From NCBI GenBank assembly GCA_947561715.1, contig OX387200.1, positions 9,674,501 through 9,738,500 of the forward strand: a stretch of DNA of 64,000 nucleotides. The letters are read 5' to 3'. Below the pieces are notes generated by a model, which saw only the letters and a program-made list of their open reading frames with translations, was not told where the DNA came from and did not search any database. The translations under genes and the position numbers were made by a program. How positions within the stretch are numbered: the first letter of the stretch is position 1; each line of letters begins with the position of its first letter. Shown here one piece after another: positions 13,201 through 40,107 of the stretch. The stretch is from Ascidia mentula. Lineage: Eukaryota > Chordata > Ascidiacea > Phlebobranchia > Ascidiidae.

Positions 13201-16200
13201 CGACTCGCACTTGCTATAGCAACGATTGTGTGATGTATAATGGTGTTAGAATCACGCCGGGGAGACAGTTTCACTTTCATTTTTAGGCTTCCGCGTCACC
13301 CGATCACCCGGCAGCATTAACACGTCGCACTCCCTACCCCGAGTGTCACGATCATTGCCCGCTACACGTGTCTCCTGGGTTAATAATTCAGGAGCGCAGA
13401 ACGTTGATTAATGATCCTCCAAGTGTTCGCAAGACATTCGGCGCGCAAGCAGGGCACTTGAGACGTTGCGTTTTCCGTCACATTTCCATTTTCCTTGTGA
13501 CTGCGACCTTGTAAAACGAAACCGGACCAAAATCCTTTTTGAAACAAACATTAGACGTTCCATGGGCGAAACACCACGACATAAATCGATAAAATGTCTG
13601 CTTTGATGATGGCTGAAAGACCCCAAATGTAACTTGGCAATGACGGTGGGATTTCGGTATGTCCCTCGCTCATTTGGATAATGCTGTTTGATTAATGACA
13701 GCAGTGTAATAATTGTTGAATATTTCAGCCATTTCAGGGTAGCTTCTTTAAGGCATGACCTGGGAAGGTTTACTCAAACAAAGCAGCTGCGCAAACATAA
13801 TGGATTTTAAAGTAACTGTTGCCAGGGCATGCTTAAAGAATTAAATTTATGTATTTAGTAAGTTGGGTCCGAACTATACAAAAAACAAACCAACTTCGTT
13901 CCGAATTAGTCACTTGCGGTTTTGAGAGGTGCTTACAACAGTTTTACTGACCAAATGCTATAATTTCTATCAGTCCAAACCGAGTGAGATCAGTTACGAA
14001 TCTATTGCGCACACTGAACTTACGGGCGATGCTGGTCCTACTCATCTGATAAGAGTGGAAAGTTGCTCATGCGATAAATTGCACGCGAGCCCAGCTTTGC
14101 TAACGACCGTGCGACGTTGATTGCTGAGGGTAGTTTACTTTAGCAATTAGCTTTGCTACATGCGTAAATCTGTTAACCCCTGATATAACAGTCGAGTATT
14201 TTTGTTATATTCTGGATTATATCGGATGTATATCATCAGGAAGACTTTAAACATTGCTCATAGCAATGACGCATTGACTTTTGCTTGATAATGTTCAATG
14301 CTTTAAAAATTTCGTCATATTAAACGCCTTTTGATTTGCAATCACTGTCAACGCAATTTGTTTTGAGAGTGATTCATGGGACAACGAGCAGTCCTTTTCT
14401 TGTCACTTCCGAAACAATTTCTATCTCGCGATTCTTCTTCCAAGGTAGAGACCGATGAGGTGACAGTGACCGGACAGTTATTCGTTGCAGCCATATGTTG
14501 CGAGTTGTGTCCGAATGCCATCCAGTCATTAGTAAAATCTTCGCGCACTGAGTGCCACTGGGCGCATTCCCCCTTTAGCCGTTCTGTCTCGCGCTACTCG
14601 AACCACCTCTCCAATGCGCACCTCTTGTCACGCGAGGGTGTGCGTCTGCGCAAAAAAAAGTAAGAGGCCAGGCGCGTGGGACTTTCGGCCCGAAGAAGAG
14701 GCCAAACGGCGGGCCAGACAAACTTGGGGCGCACGCTGTTGTCAGGATTGCACTTGTCACTTGAGCGGCAATCGTACGGAACTGACCAGGCGTCGTCAAT
14801 CTGGCCAGACGCCTGTGCGCACACAAACGCGGCGCTCTCAGCGTTTACCCGATAGCGGCGGAGTGAGTAGCTGACCTTTCCTCTCAAGTCGCCGGGCCTA
14901 CTATAACTACTTTAAAACAGGTGCAGCGTAGGACGTTTGCATGTAGAAGTTTAGGAGACCGCTCTTTTGTTTTTTCGGAAGTTTGTTTGAAAAAAAAGTA
15001 TTTTTTTTTCTGCAAACGAAAGGAAAGTAAGCTGAAGTTGTCAGTTTCTAAATTGTCAAAATAAAACGTTTATCAACAATTAAACAGAGTGTGATGTTGA
15101 TTTTTTATATTTGGCACCGAATTGTCGAAAAAAAGTGGCTTTGTTCCAGCTTGTGTCTTCAATATCCTCGCTAAAATGCTAGTTTGAACGACATCCTGGC
15201 AAACTTAGTTGAACTTGTTGAAAGGTTGTGCTATGAGGAATGGAATTAGCAAGAAATAAATGCACCTGACGAAGTCATGCTCAGTGGTTGTGCAATAAGC
15301 TGCCTCGCTTCTTTCTTGTTAAACCACATGGCATTGTTAGATCAGCAACAGTCGTCGGTTTGCAGCCTTTCCCGAACACATTGTTTTTGTGTGGGTTTAA
15401 AACAAGAACACGTCGTTTTATTGGTTTGCGGGGCTCCTTTTACGTCACAATACCACTGAACGTGGCGATAGGCCGCAAACGGTCGGCAACCAGAACAGGA
15501 GCAGTCCATCCAATGTCAGACTGCATCGGTCTGGTGCGTTGTGTCTGGGATTTGGTGCGGGTTTTTGACTCGTGGTTTTTATATCCCCTTCTCCACTTAA
15601 CCGCGGCTTTGTGGGCGCCTGTTCACATTTTTTGCAACTTGCAATCAGATGCTTATCGCTCCTATTCTGCTTGCTGCGCTCTGCGATTGCAATAACGTCT
15701 GTTTAACGCAGGCTAATCACCGAACATTGCCATACATAGATAGATACAAATAGAGTGATTTCCAGATCGATAAATTCTCGTGGTATATTCGTCGTTTTAG
15801 AGTTTTGGTGATACTTAATTTTCCACGTTAGTGAGGGCTAAACTCTCCAACAAAATTGAATGTGCAATAAGGCATAGACAAATTGGCTGATGACACTTGA
15901 AAATTTCGAAAAATACACCAACAAACTGCCCAGCGTCACGTGACCAGACTGTCCAATCGAAAGCGCCAGGCTTTGCAATTTTTTCACTCGAGTATGCAGA
16001 CACCGCTCTTCTTCTCGCACTGAATAAATGCTATAAGATCTTTGTACAGAACAAACAAACATCAGAGCAACGTGCAACTTGGCAAAATGTTCATCTGTGG
16101 TGTTTTTTTACACCAGAAAGTGAGTGTCAAATGTTGCACTAACTAACAGTCTTGTGTGGCTAAACTTCAGCTATGTGATGTTATAGCATAGTTACTCTTT

Positions 16201-19200
16201 GTGATTTCCAGGATTTTTTCGAATTTTCAGTGCGATTATACGCCGATGTTGTAAGAAGGCAATGTATGACTGTAGAGTAATGGACGTCCAAAGGTCGTCA
16301 AAAGTCAAACAATAAGGACTCGCGGTCGCTTATTTTAACCGTGCACCGCATCCCAATTAACGATTAACCCGTTATGGATATCTGGCTAATCCATGCATGC
16401 CTCGAATGCCAAGGGTCTTGGTGTTAATGTAGTGACAAACCACATGTGCCTTCGATGATGGTTTTCGATTAAATGCCAACAACCCGGTTGTTCAACACAG
16501 CGTGCTAAAAATGGCGGAGTTTAATGTCACGTATATATGCATGCCGTGTGTATAGGCTTGGTCAGCTGGATTCTCTATCCGCTACCACCAATCACACGAC
16601 CATGTTTAAGCGATTTAACGCAACCTATCCCAATCCCTTCCGGAAGGGCAATTTCCATCATGACCAAGAATGGGAATGCGTTTTTCCATCCAGCGATATG
16701 CGCCACAAGTGCCATGCACATTTAACCGCGCGCTAAGCCGACAAAATCCTGTTGCTACACGACTTTCGTTCACACGTTCTCTTGCCGGCACTGAGCACTC
16801 GCGCTCCGGCCCAAGTTAATGAACGCAACTGATTAGCGCGCTTATCTTCGCCTTTTCACAACTTTGCGCACCTAGGCGAGGCCAGATTTTTTCCGCTAGT
16901 CAACTGAATGGACTGTAAACAAACATCATGTGCCGGTATAGCGCACGCGTGCTCATCAATACATATTAGGTGATAGCAAAACACAACGTGCGGCGGATCT
17001 GCGGCTTTCGCTTGATGGGAAAAATAACCATTTTCGGAAGCTTTGGATTTAAGGAATTAGGATTAAGTAATTTTTATTAACCACGGCAATCCTTTCTAGA
17101 ACCAGGTGTTTCGTTGCCTGATGTACATGCTGTACTTTTAAAGCGTTTGCTTGTATCGTTGTCACATCTTATTTCAGAATCGTTCATGCGTTTTGCTGCA
17201 GTCCTAATATTTGAAACAAGTAGAATTTGTTGGTGACTTTAAATGTGTTGTAGATCAAATTATTTGAGATAACAACGTATAACCGTGAAGAATAACTTAG
17301 TTGCGAACCGCAATGAAAAACTGATTTTGTGAAACCGGAAACATCCGATGTTTTTTAGCCTCTCAGATCAATAGATCACACATGAATAACCTTTCCCCGC
17401 CCTCGCGAAGTTTTTGGGGCGCGATGAAATCCCACGTGGCCTCGAACAATCGCCGAGATGCCGACGTCGTGTTGCTGGCATTGTGCGACACGAGCCCGAA
17501 CATTGTCGCCCTTGTATCGGCCGATACCTGATCCACCGGTAACCCGAGTGGCCTCCAAAAACGCATTTCGTCGCGCCTACGACAGAATCCTTTGTGGCCG
17601 TTAGGTGGGGGGGTCGTAGGCAGATGAAATTCGCTCACCCGAAGGTATATTGTTCCGTCATAACTCCCCTTGTCCCGGTTATTAATAAGCGATGTTTTTC
17701 GTCCGGTCGTCGTGTCGCTGCATAGGTCGCATAGAGAGCGACGGTGTCGAAGATGCGCCGAATTTCGCCGGGCGGGGTCATTCCTGAAAAGACAGGTTTC
17801 AGTGGATGGAGGGCATGGTATGCGGAAACTTGCGACCTATACAGCGTACGCCCCCAGAGCGTAAAGCATCGCGAAAACTTTTTCCGCATTTTTAGTGTTT
17901 CATTTTCAGGTTTTTGATGTTTGTGTATTTGAGATGCAGCATTTTCTCAAATTCCGTAGTGGCCCAACACTACATTGATTTGAAATTGGATAAGTGCCGA
18001 GATATTAGTTGGTGTGATTTTTAAGGTATGCAAATAATTGTGTCTATTTCTTATAAAGCAGGAAATAGATTTAAAAACCAACAGCCCCAAAGTTGTTTGT
18101 CATTGGCCACGGCAGAATCGTGAATGCTTCCGTCGATAGGGATTTTGTAAATGGCGCAACTCCAAAAACAACACCGTTGTCGGCGCATTCGCCGCTCGCC
18201 ATATCAAGGCGGGAAGCACAAGGCGTGCAAAAATACATTCGCCCTTTGAACTTGTTTGAACAGAGCGAGCGAGTCTCTCCTTCGGATTGCCTGTCGATTT
18301 TATGTGTCGTGTACATCAGTAACAGATTACGCTGCGACACAGAGTAAATTACGGTATTTTTAGGCAGGTAGCGAAAAGTAAGCTGTCAACGAGGCTTGTT
18401 TGGAAGTTGATGTCGACATTGCCATACGTTTTATAATGCGCTAGTAGAAAGCACTGGATTGCAGTTTTGTCAAACAAGTAATGTTGTAAAGAAAGATTCT
18501 CTTGTTGTTTATTACTTTGCCTAAATATTATTGCTTTTTGCTATTTTTACACCTCGTTTCCAGCCTCATGAGAATTATGAAATTTTGAAACGTCATAGTT
18601 TGAGTAGCTTATGGACGAACCACGGGGTTGAACATGGTGCGATGTGTGTTTAGTGCCATTTTTGTGTGTTATGAAAATTCAGCAAAATCTGCGCCTTTGC
18701 CGCATTGTCAAAACAGCGTTGGTTCGCTTGTGTTGAAAACAGGAGCATCTTCACCTCGGCATGCGGTGTCACTTTACCTGTGGCCAGGCTCCGCGCACCC
18801 AAGGAGCCGTGCCGTGTTCAAGGGCTTGTTGAGTTACAAAACAATCCACCCGGCGACGACAATGCACCGTTTTGTACAGCACCGGTCCTTGTTTGTCCCT
18901 TGACTTTGACTCGTTGTGAAACAACGCGCAGCGAACCCCATTTCAGGCCCCATTTTCGGGGGTCAAAACTGCGGGAACGTTTGCAAGGCGTGAAGCAGCT
19001 TGATGCTGATTAGTTGCCTCGAAGTCACGGTAAATATTTCACGAATTCCGGGATTATACTTGACTTTGAGGCTTAAAGTGATCACGCAAAGACAGTTTAT
19101 TCCTTATTGCGCACAAAATCGCAATGTGAAGTGTTCAATGAGGAAATTTGGAAGTGTTATAGACGAGAGGTAATTTCTGATTCAGTCAACGATGGTTTAT

Positions 19201-21147
19201 ACACTTGCGCACATGCTCGCATTGTTGTAGCAAATCAGTTTACTAAACGGGTAAGTGGACATGTGTGAGTTATCAGAAAAAATAAGTCCATTCGCCATAA
19301 ACTTGGTAAGGGGTGTTGTGTTTCTGTGATGCGCCTGAAACAACAGATAACCCAGTGTTGCATCACAGATAAGAGCGCAGCCGCTATTGGTCGGGCTCGT
19401 TTCAAATGTTGCGTGACGTCTCGCCGCCCTGCGACCGGGGCGCAAAGTGGGGGCCATTTAGAGGAGGGTTTAAGTTCAGAATTCTCTCACGTCATCGTCC
19501 ACCCCCGACTGACCAGGCGAACCGTGACTGGGGATAGGTCGTGGGTCGTACGTGACCGTCTGCTAAGGTCTGTTCGCAAAGGTGGTTTCTCGGACAAAGC
19601 AGTTTTTTGCGTGCAGTTTAGATTGCGGTAACTTCGAAAAAATTGAATTGTTGTAAAAGTAAATGAAATTGATATCTGTGTCAGAAGAGTTGGCGGAAAC
19701 TGGCTGGTTTTAAAAAATATGGTCAGGTGTTACAAGGCGGGTTGTCGCATTTGTTCAGTGATCACGATACTATGCTGGGTACTTAGACACTACGTCCGTG
19801 TTTATCAGGCAAACAAAAGCAATTTTGCTAATGTACCATAAAATATTAACTTCATCCGTTCAGCGTGTTGTCTAATGCACTTCGTTGGGCAACCATTTTT
19901 ATTTCATTTGCTGCTTTTAACGGACAATGTTAGGTTGTTGAGATAATATAAGCACATGGTATATTTGTTCTGACAGAATATGACGTGATAATTTTTCCTG
20001 CTGCAAAGGATTACTTATACATTTAAAGTCTCTAGCATGTAAAAAATTTTCAGTCTGATAAACACTCGATAAATAGTATTTAAGTCATGGCTGAAGAACA
20101 AGGCAGAATTGTCGATTTTTCATTATCGGTAAAAAATCTCAGCATCCAACAACAGCCACTTAGCACATCTCTCATGGACTCTGCTGGGAATCGGGCGGAT
20201 CCGCTGACCGGCTGCTTTTTGCCTCAGCGGAACAGCAGCGCTTGTAGCGGAATAAACGCACATGCGCTCAATCAAGCTTGGGGAATAGAAAACCACCCGT
20301 GGCTCACATTCCTACTACACTAATTATTTTGGTACATATGGGCAAATTCTTCCAACTGGAATGTATGGCATTTAAGGCGGTGTTTGTGGTTTAATCGTTT
20401 TGATAAAGTTTTTTACTGACCTTGGTTTGTGGATGGCTAAACTTCGAGGTGTTTAGAATTGAAATATTTTGTGTCATAGCCTTAGATAGCTTTTTTGTGA
20501 TGATTACAATTTCGAGGTTGTCAAACAATCTTGCAGTGAGTGTATAAAATTAGCATCAAATGATTGCATAGCTACACACTGCTATATGTCGAGATATACA
20601 GGAGATATTTCACGTATGCACCGTGTGATAATTTACTGTAATAGAAAATGGCCGTCGGCATAATTTGCAATAATGTCAATTTTTGCATAAATGTGATTAA
20701 ATTTAGTAGCTAAGCACCGTTTGTTGTTGAAGGTTGTCCACAAATATCGCACAACATTTTACTGCAACTATATTCTGCGTAACGACTCTGCAGCATTTTG
20801 AACCCTTCGGAATTGGTTCTACTGTTTCATTTAACCTCATGCGGATGCAAGTTGGTTTGCAAAAATGGCGCCGGAAATTTTGCAAAACAAAGCCGAAAAA
20901 TGGAGATTCAGACTCAAGTTTTGCCAAGCCGAGCGTGAATTCGGTAAACAAGAAATCGGCGTCGCGCGAAAATGTGACTCACTGTGATGCGACGCAAAGA
21001 ATCGTACTCGAAAAAATGTCACTCGACCAATCAATAACAAAGCCTGGGGCTTGTGCGGAGTCCGAGAAGGTCGTTTACTTCAAATTGGACTTACGAAAAA
21101 GTAACTACTTTTGACATCTATGTGGCGCGACTGTGTTAAGTGTACAA
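10261..21147. other. gene-poor region upstream of COUP-TF
   Basis: About 10.9 kb with many short open frames on both strands but none that I can link to a family or to a consistent exon set. The longest (about 135 codons near 15.3-15.7 kb) has no recognisable motif. GC-richer blocks (about 12.1-12.5, 14.4-14.9, 16.5-16.9, 17.4-17.9 and 18.7-19.0 kb) alternate with AT-rich spacers. An AGGTCA nuclear-receptor half-site occurs at about 12453. The layout is typical of a developmental regulator's upstream control region; that is an inference. Confidence 0.4.
20087..20323 (+). CDS. possible small ORF or alternative first exon (uncertain)
   Basis: An open frame starting MAEEQGRIVDFSLSVKNLS encodes 78 aa before a stop. 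It is unusual here in having an ATGG start context and a TTTTCAG acceptor-like site about 35 bases upstream, the pattern seen at other starts in this window. A possible donor, GTAAAA, occurs after codon 14 in phase 0, the phase needed to join COUP-TF exon 2. No homology is recognised. It may simply be chance; transcript evidence would decide. Confidence 0.2.
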   Translation: MAEEQGRIVDFSLSVKNLSIQQQPLSTSLMDSAGNRADPLTGCFLPQRNSSACSGINAHALNQAWGIENHPWLTFLLH

Positions 21148-21290
21148 AATGAATACTAAACTGTTCGTTCCTTCGGTGAAGAAACAACAAATATACGTTT
21201 TATTTAAAAAGATTGTCTTTTTCTGACATATCGTCTATACGAACGGCTATGTATATTTGTTGTGGAAGTACGAACAGATTAGTATTCATT
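21148..21290. mobile_element. foldback (MITE-like) palindrome
   Basis: The left arm from 21148 (AATGAATACTAAACTGTTCG, continuing to ACAACAAATATACG near 21197) is repeated inverted in the right arm ending at 21290 (AATGAATACTAATCTGTTCG on the minus strand, then ACAACAAATATAC). Arms are about 50 bp with small gaps, around a central spacer of about 40 bp. It has no coding capacity. A miniature inverted-repeat transposon is the likeliest origin; a hairpin RNA precursor is possible but the stem is longer and less regular than usual for microRNA. Confidence 0.6.
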
Positions 21291-24200
21291 ATGTTAGCTG
21301 GTGGTCAAAACCTATTTTCAGTTTTAAGTGTACAGAATTCATAGTCTGATTTGTTGTTGTGTTATTGGCGGTCAAATTCGTCGTGTGATTTTCTCGAGCA
21401 ACTCAGTAATTATTGTATCTTCGCCATCTGCGCGTCGATCTCTTCTGCACGTGCGAACAAATCCGCAACCCCTAACCTGCGAAGTTTTCGCCATATGCGC
21501 CAAGAAGCTTTTTATCCATATGTAGGCCGCGTCCGGACTGAGCCCCGTCGGATTAACGAGTTTGATCGCTGAGACCCACTTAAAACAGCCCCAAACTTCG
21601 CCAAGTAAGCCAGGAGTGTGTTTCGCAAAGACCTCGACAGGTAACCACCCGCTAAAGCAAAGGTGTCGGAAAGCCAAAGTCTCAGATGAAGGCTTCCAGG
21701 TAATCAAAATATTAGTTGTGTTTCACAAACCCGGTGTTAACATTACAGAAAGCTACACACCAGGAAAAAGTAATATATGCCGCTATAATGTACTGAGCTT
21801 ATAGACAACGTGTTTATTCATAGTTTTGCCACTTGGAGCATCAATTGAACGTTATCAATACAACCATAGAAATTGAATTTTATTTTCCAAGTCCCAACGA
21901 ATCATATTTTTTATGACTCAATATAGTTAAATATATCGGTTACATAATAGGCTATAACACGAAGATTTTTCCACTTACTGAACTGTCATAAAGCCAGGTT
22001 GGGTAACCTTATTGAAGAACAAACCTTAATGGTTGGATTACAAATTCAGCTGGTGTAGGTGGCATTGAATTTGCATTCAGGAGCCATGCCAAATGTCAAC
22101 GCCCTTGTTAGAATGGTGCACACTGGGAGTTACATTCATTTCTATTCGCAATGACCCCATCGCAGTTCATTCCCGTATATGTCGATCAAATTTGTATGCT
22201 TATGAGGAATATCGGCATCCTGTTGTTTCCAAATCTGTCGTTGTTTTGTTGCGGATTTTTTGGATGCTGAATACGGACCGACCGCCGTGATCCGATCATG
22301 GGACAAACCCCCGTTTCGTTTTAGATGCGCAACGTGTTGTTGTGGTTTGAAGTATGAGAATTTTTGTGTTATGTAGCCAGAAGACCGGGGACTCGTGAAT
22401 TGGGTATTTTGAACTGGGGTTTCCCGGTCAGATTATGCATTTTACTGCATTAGTGCATTCTGCCAAAGGTTTTAGGGTAAGAACTTAAAAGTAAATAAGC
22501 AAACATATTTTGTATACCACTTGACAAAAAAATCACAGCTGTCATTAAAACACCCGACAACTGTTGATATGAAAGTTAGTAATTGCAACATCTAAGAGCA
22601 ATGTTGTGGATTGTCAGCGAATTATGCTATGTGTATTAAAACTTTTCAGACTTTTCCCATGCGCCAGTTTCCAATGATGCGATTATGGATCGGGCAACCC
22701 TGCAGCGGTAGCGATCTCTCTTTTGTCAGTGGACGCGCCGACCAATTAAACCACCACAGCGGCTGTTATAATGTTTTGCTATCGCTGTGCCTTGTCCCCC
22801 GGGTCAGTATGGTGCATTCAAATAAGGCTGAGCTTGCCGGTTATTGCTGTGCTCTCCCACCTCGCCATATCGCAATGGTTAAAGCCAGGCAGTCGCGACC
22901 TTTTAAACGCGAGATTATGAAAAGTTGCGGTTGCCTTAGGGTCGATGATTGGCAAGGGCGTCTCATTTCAGTCCTCCTGCCTTGTTTCGTTAATTGCGTG
23001 ATTCGGCGTAAAGGGACGACTGGGGTGATAAATTGCTTCGATGTGACATGATATTAATAGTTTTTGAGATAACCACCATAGACGGCTCGGAGCATTGCAA
23101 GTTTATCTCACGTTTTATCTGTGTTGGAAAGTTATGCGACACACCAAAACCTCGAGTGGAACCAAACAAAACATGTGATGGAAGCAAAATGTTTCGGCAA
23201 AATATACCCTGATGTAATTCGTCCACCTGAAGCCTTTAACAACATTATTTGTGAATTATTGGTATTTTTGGACTAGAGTCGTTTACGGAAAACAATTATA
23301 GAGGACTTTCCACCAAATTATAAGCTGGGATGAAACAGTTGTACGCCAAAGCGGCTTTGGTGGCACTTTAAGTCTGCGATACAAACAACTTGACAGATAT
23401 CGCGCGTCGAAGCGGTCAACGCTGTGCGTTATGATACCGGGAGTCCCTTCTAAACCGTCATCAGGCTCTGTTAATAGGCGCGGCGTAACTTTTTAAAGGT
23501 CCCACGGCACAAAGGCGTTGGGATTACAGACGCGACCAACCCCTTACTCGCTCGTTGTCTTCCCTCGCATCCATGTACACACCATGCACGGCGATTTGTT
23601 TATGTTCATCCAAACTGACCGCTGTGTGCGAGGGTTTCTCTACCGTAAGGGCGCCTTTCGCTTTTTCCCCTTTCTGCTGCCACTGCCTTTCTCTTGCATT
23701 CTCTCACCCGCCTCGGCCGCCACTTCTTCGTGCGAAAGCGCTTCGTGTCGCGGCAACAGCTTCGCGATTGGTTAGAGCGGTGTTACGGGTCGAACTTGAC
23801 GGCCACGATCTCTGGTCTCCGCAACTGCAACATGACGGTCACATCGCACCTGTTTTGATTTGCAGACGGTTTAGGTTGAGTCGGAGCGCAAATTTCGCAG
23901 GCCACTGGGCAATATTGCGAAGCGCCAACTTGACAGAATTTGTAGTCTTTCTGTTGGAAATAGCGTAAGTTTCTGCGTGTAAAAAGCAACTGTTTGCTGA
24001 AGAAAACGAATACCGACGGATGTAACGCTGGAATATTTCTTTATCGTCTGATGGGAGTTGATTTTTTTCGTATAAGGTATGTTGCAAACTTTACCTTAAA
24101 TATTTACCTTTTATCTTCCACATTGCACTGAATTAATTGTATTTTTGTACATAAATTAAACCATGATAATTTGTGCAAATGTTTGTGTAATTTTGCTTTT

Positions 24201-24319
24201 GCTTATTTGCCTGTTGATCTTTTTTCGGCTGTCTTTCGCCTGTTCTCATCTCCGGTCATCCACCGACATTTCGACTTCGATTTCCCGCCGACGTTTCGTC
24301 AACGGCCCGATTCGCCGCA
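21291..24319. other. COUP-TF upstream region
   Basis: No supported gene; open frames up to 146 codons at 22.6-23.0 and 23.5-24.0 kb lack recognisable motifs. This should include the COUP-TF promoter if transcription starts nearby. A pyrimidine-rich run ending TTCGCCGCAG at 24320 is a possible (trans-)splice acceptor 33 bases before the COUP-TF start codon. Confidence 0.4.
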
Positions 24320-24353
24320 GCAGAAAACCAACCAAGCAAGTACCCTGGCTACT

Positions 24354-38294
<13,941 letters not shown>

Positions 38295-39277
38295 CCGCGT
38301 CGCTGTCCGGAAATCACACGACTCGACGCAAAATGAAGGCGACGTCATCCCCAGAGTAACAACGAGCGTGTAACGCGGCGCAGATTATTTTCAAGGCATT
38401 TCTTTGCACAAACCAAATTTCTTGCCCGCGCTGTAAGATTTGTACGTCTCCGCGAAGAATTTATAGTTTATCATACCAAGGGATGACAGCAATAAGAAAC
38501 GGTTCTGTTAACTGTGTGCGTGTGGGTGTTGCCGGACGAAGTTACTTCGTGAGTCCCAGCATACAGCACTGCTGTGCGAGTGTTCCCGTATAGTCAAAAG
38601 GTGTGGACTCTATACATTTTGGCAAATTTTTTTGGACGAACATCGTTGTTCCGCAATCGTACCTATCACTCTGCAACCCAATCAGATCTCTCTAATATTT
38701 GCGTCACATTGCCCCGACGTCAACAAACCCCCGTTTACGGTCACTGCCCGACCTGTGCAAACGCCTATTTATTCTACTGTGTGCTTTACCCCGCGCGATT
38801 TTGTTTCTATACGTCGTGTAGTTTTTACGTTGTTCTCCTGTAAGTGTTGACTTGGCTAAAAAACGTGCAGATTTCACCATCACTGCACCATTTTCAGGTG
38901 TTGTGTTGAGTGTGGTACCGCGCGTGTGTTTCTATTTGTCAATTATTCTAATGATTGCCCATCGCAGATGTGAAGTGCACTTTGTGGCGTTACATGCATG
39001 TCAATGCTTGGTACCATTCTTTAAACCAAAACCATTACTGTTTTAAAACTACAATTAAATTCCACCTGGTAAAGCAAAAGAGCATGTTGGTGTGATAAGA
39101 TCAGTCCAGCGCCAATTTTCTAAGTTTGTTTAAACATTTTGTTATTCGAGAATTTGGGTTGAATTTGGAGATTCGCGCCAGAATGTCGGTTTCTACTTTT
39201 TTGCCCCCGATGTTTATACAACATGAGTGCGAAGTTTTTATAGGAAAGGTGTCCAAGACGCTCAAAACATGTTGCAT

Positions 39278-39283
39278 AATAAA
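39278..39283 (+). terminator. candidate COUP-TF poly(A) signal
   Basis: AATAAA in an AT-rich context about 980 bases downstream of the COUP-TF stop codon, the first canonical hexamer I find on this strand after the stop. Transcript 3' ends were not available, so the assignment is tentative. Confidence 0.3.
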
Positions 39284-40095
39284 ATCTCCCATCTCTTACC
39301 ACTTGTTTGATGTTCAGTTAACGGTAAAATTATTTATTTAGCGTGTTGATTTAACTTTGCTTGGCCGTTGAACGGATTTGTAGGGATTAATGACGAAGGC
39401 CGGGTTGTAGATTTTGAACAGCAAATCTCCGAGTTACGTTTAAACCTATATATGTTAGGCACATAATTGAAAAATCCAATGGTGGCAAAAATGTGGTGAA
39501 GTAAAATATTTGTGGGCTCAAAAACGAACGAGGAAAACTTTTGGCAACCAATTAGCGTGCGGAGATATTTTTACTGCAGATGAGCAGCACTGGCGAGAAC
39601 AGGAATGGAAAATATGATACTGCTTTGTTTCGGGTGAATGGGGTTGACTTCAAACATAGTTATTTGATCGCTCGATTACGTTGCAAGTTGTCACCACACT
39701 TTACCGATATTTACATAATAACCAAAGCAAAAATATTTTTTTTAAAATATATATTGTAAAAAAAAGTTTGGTGGCGTTTGCGTAGAAATCTGCAGCAATC
39801 TAAGCAACAAGTTTGCAAGCATATAAGGCAATTTAAACATGTCAAATATAAAATTAGAAAAATAGTTCACAAAAAAGGCAAGCTACCTAATGGGACCCAC
39901 ACGGCCACCATCGTCAGCATGTGATAATTAAAGAGGGGAAATTCGATCGCCCGACACACAACAACTGACCCGACCATTGACCAGCAGTCGGTAAAGCCTG
40001 GGGTCCATTAGAAGCGACAAACAAAGGCATGGCGTGTGAAAAACCCTTGGAGTCCGGTGACACCGGATACGCGGTCGGCAAATCCGATCAGTGCT

Positions 40096-40107
40096 TGGTC
40101 AAGGTCA
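40096..40107 (+). promoter_or_regulatory. nuclear-receptor half-site pair (TGGTCA-AGGTCA)
   Basis: TGGTCA is followed directly by AGGTCA, and the second half-site carries the TCA extension used by monomeric receptors such as SF-1 and ERR. COUP-TFs bind AGGTCA direct repeats with varied spacing. Lying about 1.8 kb downstream of COUP-TF, it could serve autoregulation; that is inference, and a match of this length can arise by chance. Confidence 0.25.

Noticed and set aside
14740-14765. miR-92-like string (ATTGCACTTGTC)
   Set aside because: It shares the first 12 bases of the miR-92 mature region, but the flanks offer no complementary arm at the proper distance and the remainder of the mature sequence does not match.
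15288-15695. 135-codon open frame
   Set aside because: No family resemblance, no splice or start context, composition like the surrounding non-coding DNA. Similar frames at 22611-23051, 23555-23968, 28246-28638 (minus), 34459-34845 (minus) and 41095-41481 are rejected for the same reasons.
24171-24353. N-terminal extension of COUP-TF from an upstream ATG
   Set aside because: The frame is open, but the residues bear no resemblance to COUP-TFs, while the internal MAMV start aligns with the vertebrate N-terminus and follows a likely acceptor at 24320.
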